Source: Hymenobacter rigui (GTDB lineage: Bacteria > Bacteroidota > Bacteroidia > Cytophagales > Hymenobacteraceae). Taken from it: a stretch of DNA of 64,000 nucleotides. The notes beneath the pieces are model-generated. The model searched no databases, was not told the origin of the DNA, and worked only from the letters and a program-made list of their open reading frames with translations. A program made the position numbers and the translations under genes. Of this stretch, positions 44,462 through 52,553 are shown in pieces. Positions within the stretch are counted from its first letter, which is position 1. Each line of letters begins with the position of its first letter. Location of the stretch: positions 62,001-126,000 of the forward strand of contig NZ_RWIT01000002.1 of NCBI RefSeq assembly GCF_003944715.1. The letters run 5' to 3'.

Positions 44462-45226
44462 TCACTCCGCCGGCAATACCGCGGCACCGGTGATGTAGTG
44501 GGTAACGGACGCCTGCACCAGCACCACGTAACGCAGGCCCGCCGTTTTCCAGCCGGAATTGACGTTGACGGGAACGGTAGCGGCAAACGTGCCGGCCGCA
44601 GTGGCCGTTCCCAATGGCCGCAGCTCCCGCACTACAGCCGCGTGGCGCAGCAGTCGGCCCGCATTTTCGCCCCGCCCCACCTGTGAGGCCAGCCCGGATT
44701 CGGTAATGGCCAGCAGCACCTGGGCGCCGGCTGCGGGGGCACCGCTTACCCGCACCTGCAGGCGGTGGGTGCTGCCGGCGGCTTCGGCCGTCAGGACCAC
44801 GGTGGCCTGCGGGGCCCGGGCAGCCTCCCGGATGGCGGCCAGCAGCTTTTCGCGCTGGTGCCCAACCAGCTCCGTACGCCCACCCACTACGGCCTGCGGC
44901 GTGTAGCTGCCCGACCCAAACCCTTCGGCATACATGTGCTGCCGCTGCGTGAAGGCGGGCTGCGAAAAGGCATCCTGCCAACCCAGGCGATTCCAGTAGT
45001 CTACATGCTCGCCCAGGGCCAGAATTTCTACCCCGGGCACGGGCTGAGCGGCCGTCAGCTCGCGCAGCAGCGCATCGGCCGCGGGGCAGCTGGAACAGCC
45101 CTCGGAGGTGAACAGCTCTACCGGCACCAGCACCCGGGCCGGAGCGGCGGGCCGGGCAGCAGGCCGGGACAAAGGAACGGCTGCTCCCAGGGGCAGCAGC
45201 CAGAGCAAGCGAAACGCAACGTGCAT
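44462..45226 (-). CDS. DUF1223 secreted thioredoxin-fold protein
   Basis: 254 residues from ATG 45226 (MHVAFRLLWLLPLG), a signal peptide; ATGs at 45259 and further upstream are less likely. The DUF1223 core starts with VLVPVELFTSEGCSSCPAADALL, where CSSC sits in the position of the thioredoxin CxxC, and continues with LALGEHVDYWNRLGWQDAFS, RQHMYAEGFGSGSYTPQAVVGG. The domain is complete. A periplasmic thiol or oxidoreductase role is likely but has not been shown for the family. It is the first of the minus-strand redox genes. Confidence 0.88.
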   Translation of the reverse strand: MHVAFRLLWLLPLGAAVPLSRPAARPAAPARVLVPVELFTSEGCSSCPAADALLRELTAAQPVPGVEILALGEHVDYWNRLGWQDAFSQPAFTQRQHMYAEGFGSGSYTPQAVVGGRTELVGHQREKLLAAIREAARAPQATVVLTAEAAGSTHRLQVRVSGAPAAGAQVLLAITESGLASQVGRGENAGRLLRHAAVVRELRPLGTATAAGTFAATVPVNVNSGWKTAGLRYVVLVQASVTHYITGAAVLPAE

Positions 45227-45606
45227 GGCAAAAATGAATGGGGTGGACAAGCGCGGCATGGCCAGCTGAGCGGATTGTGATTCATCATCCATCCGCCAGC
45301 TTTTCCCGCCGTTTATTCGCTGTAAATCACTTCATTTGCCCACCACTAACCAACCCACCGGAAGGCCCGTACAGTTTCGTGACATCTAGTATGCTGCCTG
45401 AACGGCCGCCGGGCTGTGTCAGAGCGGTTCCGTGGTCGGCCCGTGACTCGCGCGTGACCAAAACAGTACACAAATACCTTCTGCGGTTCGTTGTGCGTAC
45501 GTGGGGCCCGACACCAGTTGCCAATGCAGCCCGGGCCTGCGCAGTCACATCAGGGCGCGCATTTGTGCTTCTTGTCCTTCCTCAGTCTATCTTTTCTCCT
45601 CTGCTT
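45227..45606. other. 380-base divergent intergenic region
   Basis: Holds the promoters of two divergent genes. A CTATCTTTTC sequence ahead of the plus-strand gene (around 45590) is a possible -7 box. No coding frame or repeat was recognised. Confidence 0.4.
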
Positions 45607-46020
45607 ATGTGGTGGCTTTACGCGCTGCTTTCGGCCCTGTTTGCGGCTCTTACGGCTATTCTGGCTAAAGTCGGCATGAAGGGCGTGGACTCCAGCTTGG
45701 CTACGGCCGTGCGCACTGTGGTTATTCTGGTGCTGGCCTGGGGAATTGTATATTTCCAGCAGGGTCTGGGCGGACTTAACCAGCTCACGCGGCAGAACTG
45801 GGTGTTTCTAGGCCTGTCGGGGCTGGCTACCGGCCTTTCGTGGCTGTTTTACTTCCGGGCGCTGCAGTTGGGGCCGGTGTCGAAGGTGGCCCCGGTGGAT
45901 AAGCTGAGCGTGGCCCTGGCCATTCTGCTGGCGGTGCTGTTTCTGGGCGAAAAGCTCACCTGGCAGACCGGCCTGGGCGCGGGCCTGATTCTGGCCGGCA
46001 CCTTGGTGCTGATCCGGTGA
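45607..46020 (+). CDS. Half-size EamA/DMT-family membrane protein 1
   Basis: 137 residues from ATG 45607 (MWWLYALLSALFAALTAILAK) with four to five membrane helices and a single EamA repeat. Its signature is WLFYFRALQLGPVSKVAPVDKLSVALAILLA followed by LGEKLTWQTGLGAGLILAG. Typical EamA exporters have two repeats in ten helices, so this protein probably dimerises. The frame upstream is not coding-like. It converges, with 10 bases between stops, with another half-size member. Confidence 0.85.
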   Translation: MWWLYALLSALFAALTAILAKVGMKGVDSSLATAVRTVVILVLAWGIVYFQQGLGGLNQLTRQNWVFLGLSGLATGLSWLFYFRALQLGPVSKVAPVDKLSVALAILLAVLFLGEKLTWQTGLGAGLILAGTLVLIR

Positions 46021-46030
46021 GGCCGCCAGC

Positions 46031-46459
46031 CTAGTGGCCCCGGGCCAGCAAGGCAATACCGCCCACAATCAGCAGCAACCCCAGCACCTGCGGCCCCGAT
46101 AACGCCTCGCGCAGCACTACCAGCCCCAGCACGGCCGTCAGCAGCACCGAGCCGCCCACGATAACCGGCGTGCCTACCGAGGAAGGTACGCCCCGGCTGA
46201 ATACCACGAACGTCAGGATTTCGGCCAGGCCCACACCTATTCCGGCCGCTGCCGCCAGGCCCAGCCCCTTCCCGCTGATTTCCAACGGCTGGCCTTTCAG
46301 CCGCAGCATGAGCAGCCACACGCCGCCTAAAGCCGCCGCTACCAGCTGCAGAATAACCGCGCCGGCCGCCGCCGAAATGTGCCCCGAGGCCAGCTTAATG
46401 AAGAAGTTATAGCCCGCCAGGCAAAATGCCGTGAGCAGGGCCAGTACGAGCCAGGGCAT
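46031..46459 (-). CDS. Half-size EamA/DMT-family membrane protein 2
   Basis: 142 residues, four to five membrane helices and one EamA repeat: LLTAFCLAGYNFFIKLASGHI, then GVGLAEILTFVVFSRGVPSSVGTP and VVLREALSGPQVLGLLLIVGG. It is distantly related to the convergent neighbour at 45607. DMT-family proteins move metabolites or drugs; small members often work as dimers. It lies 2 bases after the stop of the DUF4259 gene on the same strand, so it may be co-transcribed with it. Confidence 0.85.
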   Translation of the reverse strand: MPWLVLALLTAFCLAGYNFFIKLASGHISAAAGAVILQLVAAALGGVWLLMLRLKGQPLEISGKGLGLAAAAGIGVGLAEILTFVVFSRGVPSSVGTPVIVGGSVLLTAVLGLVVLREALSGPQVLGLLLIVGGIALLARGH

Positions 46460-46461
46460 GC

Positions 46462-46857
46462 TTATTCAGCCTGTAAGCGGGCCAGCAAGTCCTGTTGCTG
46501 CTGCTGCCACTTAGGGTAATCAGGCGAGTTGGCCCACTCTTCCTGCAGCTCCGATTTGCGTACCACGGCTTCCACGGCCTCTACGGCCAGATCGGCCAGG
46601 TCGTCATCCACTTCCATCCCATTAACGGCCAGCAGCAGCCCGGGCAAAAAATCAGTGGCCGGGTGGCCCAGGATGGCGGCTACAATTTCGGCGGCGGCCA
46701 ATGCCTCAGCGGCTTCCGGTATTTCCAGGGAGTCCTCCGTCTCGGCAGCAGTAGCCAGGGCTTCGTACAAAATGGCCTCGTTAGGGTCCTGACGGAAGTT
46801 TTCGGCGAAATCCGCCGCGTCGTCGTTGTCGAAGTTATGGTAGTCCCAGGTGCCCAT
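46462..46857 (-). CDS. DUF4259 domain protein
   Basis: 131 residues from ATG 46857 (MGTWDYHNFDNDDAADF), the standard DUF4259 opening (MGTW-x-x-x-NFDND). The protein is acidic and all-helical, with repeated Ala/Glu stretches and a CAAE-like helix EAAEALAAAEIVAAILG. It is cytosolic. DUF4259 proteins are sometimes found near toxin immunity loci, but nothing here indicates a partner. The function is unknown. Confidence 0.88.
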   Translation of the reverse strand: MGTWDYHNFDNDDAADFAENFRQDPNEAILYEALATAAETEDSLEIPEAAEALAAAEIVAAILGHPATDFLPGLLLAVNGMEVDDDLADLAVEAVEAVVRKSELQEEWANSPDYPKWQQQQQDLLARLQAE

Positions 46858-46947
46858 GTGGTGTGTTATGTTTCGCTGTTGATATAAAAAGTATGAGTAG
46901 CAGACGCAGAAACGGCGGTTTTGTTTAGCCGCAAAATTGCGCATCGA

Positions 46948-47412
46948 CTACCGCCCCGCGCCGGAAGTTGAATCTGGCGAACTATGCTGTAGTTCCTGTA
47001 AAAGTTGTTCTTCGGTGTTGCGCAGGTAGCAGGCGGCATACACGTTGCCACCTAGTTGCACCAGCAGCGGCAGTAGCAACAGCAGCGACCAACGAAACCA
47101 CCGGTTGCCATCAGGTAGCGCATTCCGACGACGCAGCCGCCATGCCCGAAACCAACCAGCGAGGAATAAGCTGCCGCAAATAACGGCTTCCAGGCATTCG
47201 CGCAGGCTATCGTCCCCGCCCGGCCAAGCCTGCGGCAACGCGGTAAGCGGTGGGTAAATCGTCCAACCTACATCATCCGTCAGCAGGTGTAGCCAGGAAG
47301 GCTTACCCAGCACTAACCAGGAAAGCGTCAGCAGCAACACACCGCACCAGCCGGCTCCCAAAGCAAAATACCAGCTTGTACGCCAGCTTCTTCCAGAATT
47401 CGCCCGCTCCAT
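46948..47412 (-). CDS. Small membrane protein, unrecognised
   Basis: 154 residues with three hydrophobic helices (about 15-35, 75-90 and 105-125). The basic loop RAWRLRRRNALPDGNRW lies between the last two. The C-terminus is polar (NTEEQLLQELQHSSPDS). It starts 1 base before the gpsA frame's end region and shares its strand with gpsA upstream, so it could be the second gene of a gpsA transcript. The family is not recognised. Confidence 0.6.
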   Translation of the reverse strand: MERANSGRSWRTSWYFALGAGWCGVLLLTLSWLVLGKPSWLHLLTDDVGWTIYPPLTALPQAWPGGDDSLRECLEAVICGSLFLAGWFRAWRLRRRNALPDGNRWFRWSLLLLLPLLVQLGGNVYAACYLRNTEEQLLQELQHSSPDSTSGAGR

Positions 47413-47413
47413 C

Positions 47414-48403
47414 CTACTTGAATTTCTCCTTCAGCAGCTCAATCTCAATGGCCGGGGAAATTTTCTCGTAGAGGATGTGGTAGGCGGCCGAGGTAATGGG
47501 CATGGACACCTGCAGCTTGCGGTTCAACTCATAGATGCTCTTCACAGCGTAGTAGCCCTCCGCCACCATGTTCATCTCCAGCTGGGCTGATTTCACGGAG
47601 TAACCCCGCCCCACCATACTGCCAAAAGTGCGGTTGCGGGAGAACTGCGAGTACGCCGTCACCAGCAAATCACCCAGGTAGGCGGAGGCCGACAGGTCGC
47701 GGGGCTGGGGGTTGAGGGCATGCACAAAGCGGCGCATTTCCTGCACGGCGTTGCTCACCAACACCGCCTGGAAGTTGTCGCCGTAGCCCAGACCGTGGGC
47801 AATGCCGCCGGTCAGGGCAATGATGTTCTTCATCACGGCGCAGTACTCAATGCCGTCGAGGTCCTCGGCGGGATTGGCTTTCACGTAGCGGTTGCGCAGC
47901 AGCTGGCAGAACTCCTCGGCCAGGTCGGCGTCGGGTGAGCCAATGGTGAGGTAGCTCTGCTTTTCCAGGGCCACCTCCTCGGCGTGGCAGGGGCCGGCCA
48001 CCACGCCCAGGCGGGTGTGGGGCAGCCGGAACCGCTCGGCCACGTAATCCGTCACCAGCACGTTTTTGCCCGGAATCATGCCCTTGATGGCCGAAATGAC
48101 CCGCTTGTTCTTCAGCTCGTCGCGGCCCAGCTTGTCGAGGGTGCTCTGCACGAAGGCGGCGGGCACGGCCAGCACCAGCCAGTCGGCTTCGCGCACGGCT
48201 TCTTCCAGGTCAGTGGTGGGCAGCACCCGGCTCAGGTCGTGGGCCACGGAGGACAGGTAGCGCGGGTTGTGGCGGGTGCGCAGCAGGTGCTGCACGTCGT
48301 CCTTGCTGCGCATCCACCAGTGGACGCGGCTACCGTTTTCGGAGAGGATTTTCGTCAGCGCGGTAGCCCAGGAGCCGCCGCCGAGCATGGCTATTTTTTC
48401 CAA
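47414..48403 (-). CDS. gpsA: NAD(P)-dependent glycerol-3-phosphate dehydrogenase
   Basis: 329 residues if started at TTG 48403, which gives MEKIAMLGGGSWATALTKIL, the family N-terminus. A TTG at 48460 would add 19 residues and overlap the T tract of the upstream terminator. Motifs include the dinucleotide-binding GGGSWATAL, VLAVPAAFV, VISAIKGM, VVAGPCHAEEVA, the catalytic Lys in CAVMKNIIALTGGIAHGLG, and DLLVTAYS-x-x-SRNRTFG. It makes glycerol 3-phosphate for phospholipid synthesis. Confidence 0.94.
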   Translation of the reverse strand: MEKIAMLGGGSWATALTKILSENGSRVHWWMRSKDDVQHLLRTRHNPRYLSSVAHDLSRVLPTTDLEEAVREADWLVLAVPAAFVQSTLDKLGRDELKNKRVISAIKGMIPGKNVLVTDYVAERFRLPHTRLGVVAGPCHAEEVALEKQSYLTIGSPDADLAEEFCQLLRNRYVKANPAEDLDGIEYCAVMKNIIALTGGIAHGLGYGDNFQAVLVSNAVQEMRRFVHALNPQPRDLSASAYLGDLLVTAYSQFSRNRTFGSMVGRGYSVKSAQLEMNMVAEGYYAVKSIYELNRKLQVSMPITSAAYHILYEKISPAIEIELLKEKFK

Positions 48404-48458
48404 GGGGGTGGGAAGTGGTGAGGGAGTGAGCGGGTGAAGTTCTCCGTCAATCTTAGCC

Positions 48459-48505
48459 AAAAAAAACGGAAGGCGGGCCCTCCGGTCAGGAGAACCCGCC
48501 TTCCG
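48459..48505 (-). terminator. Terminator of the efflux adaptor gene
   Basis: An 11-bp GC-rich stem (48467-48477 with 48495-48505), followed on the minus strand by a run of eight T bases. Confidence 0.88.
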
Positions 48506-48548
48506 GCTGGGGTTAAAAACTACTGCTCAGGCAGTAGCCTCGGGCATA

Positions 48549-49961
48549 TTATTTCCCATCCTCCTCAGGCGCATCTTCCTTCATGGCGGCCTTGTCGAGG
48601 GTTTTGGCATCCTTCACCACTACCAATGCCCCATCTTTCAGTGTTTTGGCCACGGCCCGGAACGGCCCGCTCACCACCTGGTCGCCGGCCTGAATACCGC
48701 TCAGGATTTCCATGTTCTGGAAGTCGCTAATACCGGTTTTCACGGGTGTCATTACGGCTTTTCCGTTCCGAATCAGGAACACCACTTCCTGCACCGGGGC
48801 CTTCACGCCGGTAGCCTCTGGCTTGTCGGGCTGGGCCGAGTTGCCCCGACTAACGCGCACGGCCGGCGCGTTTTTCTTGTCTTCCGTCTTGGCGCTGTCG
48901 GAGCGGGTAGTTACGGCGGCCAGCGGCACGCTCAGTACGTTGGCTTTGCGGTTGGTGATGATGTCCACGGAGGCCGTCATGCCGGGGCGGAACGGCACCA
49001 TAGTGCGGCCCTGTACCGTGCGCGTGAGCGTGCGGTACGACTCAGGCAGCAGCCGGATGCGCACCTCAAACTCGGTTACGGCTTCGGCCGTGAGGGCATC
49101 CTTAGCCGTGTTGGCAATGGCCGTTACCACGCCCCGGAACTTCTGGTCCTTGCTGGCGTAGCTGTCCACCTCCACGTCGGCCGAGTCGCCCAGGTCCACG
49201 TTGATGATGTCGTTTTCGTTTACGCTCACCCGCACCTCCATATTGTTGAGGTTGGCGATACGCATGATTTCGGTACCCGCCATCTGGGAAGTACCCACTA
49301 CCCGCTCGCCCTTCTTCACGTTGAGCTTGCTCACGGTGCCGCTTACGGGTGCATAAATGGTGGTTTTGTTGAGGTTTTTGCGGGCTTCCTCCAGGCCGGC
49401 CTGGGCGCTGCGCACGCTGCTTTGAGCCGCCCGGATGTTCTGGCGGGCCGAGTTGATTTCCTCCTGCGAGGCATCATACGCCGCCTTGCTGGCTTCGTAG
49501 TCCGACTGCGAAATCACCTTCTGCTTGTACAGAGAGGCGTTACGGCGGTAAGTCAGCTCGGTCTGGCGGGCGCTGGCAATGAGCTGCTGCAGGCGGGCCT
49601 GGCTCTGCCCCACATTGGCCTGCTGGGTGCCCACCACGGCACTCTGCTGACTAACCATGGCCTGGTAGTTATCGGGGCGGATACGCAGCAGCAGCTGGCC
49701 CTTCTTCACGGAGTCGCCTTCCTGCACGTACAGCTCGGTAATTTCGCCCGATACGTCGGGGGAAATCTTCACCTCGGTTTCCGGCTGTACCTTGCCCGAG
49801 GCGCTTACTTTCTCCACGATGGTAGCCGGGGTGGCTTTGGCTGCCAGCACCTCAGTACCGGCCGGCTTCCCTATTAAACCCATCTTTTTCGCCACTACAA
49901 AGCCGCCAAGCAGCAGCACAAGTACGCCGAGCAGGATGAACAGGGTACGATTATTTTTCAT
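48549..49961 (-). CDS. Efflux periplasmic adaptor (HlyD/MacA family)
   Basis: 470 residues with one N-terminal membrane helix (about 7-25). The biotinyl-lipoyl half motifs are EKVSASGKVQPETEVKISPDVSGEI and APVSGTVSKLNVKKGERV, with a long alpha-helical hairpin between them (residues 90-190). The beta-barrel and membrane-proximal domains follow (RTMVPFRPGMTASVDI). It bridges an inner-membrane pump and TolC. The TolC gene precedes it; no pump gene follows, because the next gene is gpsA. It ends in a Lys-rich, Ala/Glu-rich tail. Confidence 0.92.
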   Translation of the reverse strand: MKNNRTLFILLGVLVLLLGGFVVAKKMGLIGKPAGTEVLAAKATPATIVEKVSASGKVQPETEVKISPDVSGEITELYVQEGDSVKKGQLLLRIRPDNYQAMVSQQSAVVGTQQANVGQSQARLQQLIASARQTELTYRRNASLYKQKVISQSDYEASKAAYDASQEEINSARQNIRAAQSSVRSAQAGLEEARKNLNKTTIYAPVSGTVSKLNVKKGERVVGTSQMAGTEIMRIANLNNMEVRVSVNENDIINVDLGDSADVEVDSYASKDQKFRGVVTAIANTAKDALTAEAVTEFEVRIRLLPESYRTLTRTVQGRTMVPFRPGMTASVDIITNRKANVLSVPLAAVTTRSDSAKTEDKKNAPAVRVSRGNSAQPDKPEATGVKAPVQEVVFLIRNGKAVMTPVKTGISDFQNMEILSGIQAGDQVVSGPFRAVAKTLKDGALVVVKDAKTLDKAAMKEDAPEEDGK

Positions 49962-50061
49962 GTTCGGGAGAGATGTTAAAAATCAGTTTCTTAGCCACTT
50001 ACAACCGCTTGGCAAAACTTCTACTTAAACTAATGCCCAGTTCCTGAAAACCGGCTCACGC

Positions 50062-51552
50062 TTACAGGGCAATGGGGCGGCCCTGGTAGAAGTCCAGCAC
50101 CTTGCGCCGGAAGATGAATTCGTACTTGGCCTGAATCATGGTCGATTCGGCGGCGGTCAGGTTGTTTTTGGCAATGTTGAACTCGGTGCCGTTGAGCAGG
50201 CCGTTGTTGAAGCGGATTTCGGCGTTGCGGTAGGCCGTGGTAAGGGCCTCCACCTGCCGGCGCGCCGAGAAGTAGCGGCGCTGGGCGGCAATGGCATCGG
50301 CGTAGGCCTGCTGAATGCTCTGGCGTACCGTCAGGCGGGTTTGCTCGGCGCGCAGCTCCTGCTGCTGAATATTGATCTGGGCGCGCTGCACCGAGGTGCG
50401 CACCTGCAGGCCGTTCAGGATAGGGACTTGCAGCGAAAACTGGATGTTTTTACCCAGGTTGTCCTTAATCTGCTGAGAGAAGGCCGTGGAGCTGAACTCG
50501 CGGCGCGGCTGCACCGTGAGCAGCCCCAGCGTAGGATCGGGCAGGCCAGTGGCGCGGTTGATTACCGGAATAAACGTGGAATCCAGGCCGGTTTGAATAA
50601 ACGAAGAGCGCGCCGAGGAGTAACCCGTGAAGATACCGGCCCCCAGGGCCAGCCGCGGATAGTAGCCGCCGCGGGCAATATCGAGGCTGCGCTGGGCCGA
50701 GCGGACGCGCAGATCAGCGGCCTTGATTTCGGGCAGCAGGCTCTGGGCTGTCTGGTACGTGCCGTCGGGGTCGGCCTCCAGCAACGGCGCGTCGTCGGGG
50801 TCAGCCAGCTGGGGCACCTCAATGGTGAAGCCCGTAGGCGTGGGCAGGTTCAGCAGCTGCGTGAGGGAGAGCCGGGCCAGGTCGCGCTGATTCTGGGCCG
50901 TGATGACGTTCAGCTCGTCGGAAGCCTGCTGGGCCTGAATATCCAGCAGGTTGCTTTCCGGAATGGCCCCGGCTTTGAGCAGTTTCTGCGTGCGCTCCAC
51001 CTGACTGCGGGTGCTGCTCACCCGCACCTCATTGGTGCGCACCAGCTCCTCGGCCAGCACCAGCTGCAGAAACGCCGAGGCCACGTTCAGCGACAAATCG
51101 TTGCGGGCCTTTTCAATGTCCAGCACGCTGGCCTCCGAGTCGAGGGCGTTGCGCCGGACGGTATTGCGCAGCTGAAAGCCCGAAAACAGCGTCACCTGCG
51201 AGTTGGCCGAGAAGTTGTTGGACCGGATGGTCTGGCTCTTGAACTCGTTGGTGAGCGGGTCAATGCTGGTACCGAAGTTCCAGGCCTGGGTGCCGCTCAG
51301 GTTGGCCGAGGGCAGCAGCGCAGCCCGGCTCTGGCGCAGGGTGGCGTTCTGCAGCTCGGAGCTGAGCTGCTGCTGGCGCACCGAAAGGTTGTTCTGCAGG
51401 GCATAATCCACGGCGCGCTGCAGCGTCCAGGGGCCGGTAGGAGCCGCTGTCGGCAGCGTGCCGGCGGGGGGCTGCACCGGAACCTGCTGGGCCTGTAGCG
51501 GCCCGGCGGCCAGCAGCCCGGAACTTAGCAGCAGCCAGTAAGTACACTTCAT
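50062..51552 (-). CDS. TolC-family outer-membrane efflux protein
   Basis: 496 residues from ATG 51552 (MKCTYWLLLSSGLLAAGP) with a signal peptide. Two TolC-type repeats are visible: WTLQRAVDYALQNNLSVRQQQL...NLSGTQAWNFGTS early and a later VQRAQINIQQQELRAEQTRLTVRQSIQQAY. It trimerises into an outer-membrane and periplasmic channel. It is followed after 100 bases by the adaptor gene on the same strand, giving a TolC-adaptor pair whose inner-membrane pump is encoded elsewhere or has been lost. Confidence 0.92.
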   Translation of the reverse strand: MKCTYWLLLSSGLLAAGPLQAQQVPVQPPAGTLPTAAPTGPWTLQRAVDYALQNNLSVRQQQLSSELQNATLRQSRAALLPSANLSGTQAWNFGTSIDPLTNEFKSQTIRSNNFSANSQVTLFSGFQLRNTVRRNALDSEASVLDIEKARNDLSLNVASAFLQLVLAEELVRTNEVRVSSTRSQVERTQKLLKAGAIPESNLLDIQAQQASDELNVITAQNQRDLARLSLTQLLNLPTPTGFTIEVPQLADPDDAPLLEADPDGTYQTAQSLLPEIKAADLRVRSAQRSLDIARGGYYPRLALGAGIFTGYSSARSSFIQTGLDSTFIPVINRATGLPDPTLGLLTVQPRREFSSTAFSQQIKDNLGKNIQFSLQVPILNGLQVRTSVQRAQINIQQQELRAEQTRLTVRQSIQQAYADAIAAQRRYFSARRQVEALTTAYRNAEIRFNNGLLNGTEFNIAKNNLTAAESTMIQAKYEFIFRRKVLDFYQGRPIAL

Positions 51553-51709
51553 AGGGAGAGAGTTGAGGGCTGACGGAACACAACCGGCGGCCGGGCACAC
51601 ACCGTAGCGCGGTGGCCGGGGCCACCAAAGGTATCGGATGGTCCCGGCCCGCCAAACGGGAAATCAACAAACCGCGCAAAATCTGCCGTTAACCGGGCTA
51701 TTGCCACCG

Positions 51710-52390
51710 TTAGTCGATGGTAGGAATGTACGTGACGTGGTGCACCCAGCGCAGCTGCCGCAGGTACTCCAGGGTAATGTCGCGCAGGCCCGAATCGACT
51801 TCGATGAACTGCCGGGCGGCGTCGTTCTTACCCTTCCGGCTCACGAACATGGTGGCAATGTTGCAGTCGTCGTGGGCAATTACGCTGGCAATAAAGGCAA
51901 TGGAGCCGGGCACGTCGTCGGCATCAATGATGAGCGTGTGCAGGGAGGCCGAGAAGTCGGACGGAAACCCATCCACCTCCACAATCCGGATAACGCCCCC
52001 GCCCCGGCTCTGCCCGATTACCTCCACCGCCCGGCCCGTGCGCTCATCGCGCAGCTGCAATTTAATGGTGTTGGGGTGCATGGTAGAGGCGTTGCCCACG
52101 CCCTGAAACGTGTACTGCAGCCCGGCTTCCTTGGCGTGGTCAAACGCCTCCCGGATGCGCACATCGTCGGTGGGCATGCCCAGCAGGCCGGCCACGATGG
52201 CGCGGTCGGAGCCGTGGCCCTCGTAGGTGCGGGCAAAGGAGTTGTAGAAGGTGATGGTGGCGTGGGTGGGCACGCTGCCCAGAATACGGATGGCGGCCCG
52301 CGCAATGCGCACCACCCCGGCCGTGTGTGAGGAGCTGGGTCCTATCATCACCGGGCCAATCATATCGAAAATGCTGGATTTTTCTGCCAT
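51710..52390 (-). CDS. sdaAB: L-serine dehydratase, beta subunit (iron-sulfur type)
   Basis: 226 residues. The substrate-binding loop GPVMIGPSSSHTAG is at residues 12-25, and an ACT-like domain (LHTLIIDADDVPGSIAFIA) at about 150-226. It deaminates L-serine to pyruvate with the alpha subunit that carries the 4Fe-4S cluster. That subunit is not in the window, so it must be encoded elsewhere. The gene is divergent from tryptophan 2,3-dioxygenase. Confidence 0.93.
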   Translation of the reverse strand: MAEKSSIFDMIGPVMIGPSSSHTAGVVRIARAAIRILGSVPTHATITFYNSFARTYEGHGSDRAIVAGLLGMPTDDVRIREAFDHAKEAGLQYTFQGVGNASTMHPNTIKLQLRDERTGRAVEVIGQSRGGGVIRIVEVDGFPSDFSASLHTLIIDADDVPGSIAFIASVIAHDDCNIATMFVSRKGKNDAARQFIEVDSGLRDITLEYLRQLRWVHHVTYIPTID

Positions 52391-52553
52391 AAGCGGGGTA
52401 AAGGTAAGGAAAGTGGTGAGCTGAGAAACAGATGCTCATCGAGGCCAATTCGTTGCCTAAACCGGCTTTACCAGCTTCCGACTCTGCACTTGCGCCCCTT
52501 TTCCCATCTTTGCACCTTGTAGCACCCACTACCCTCCTTTCCGCCCCGCGCTC

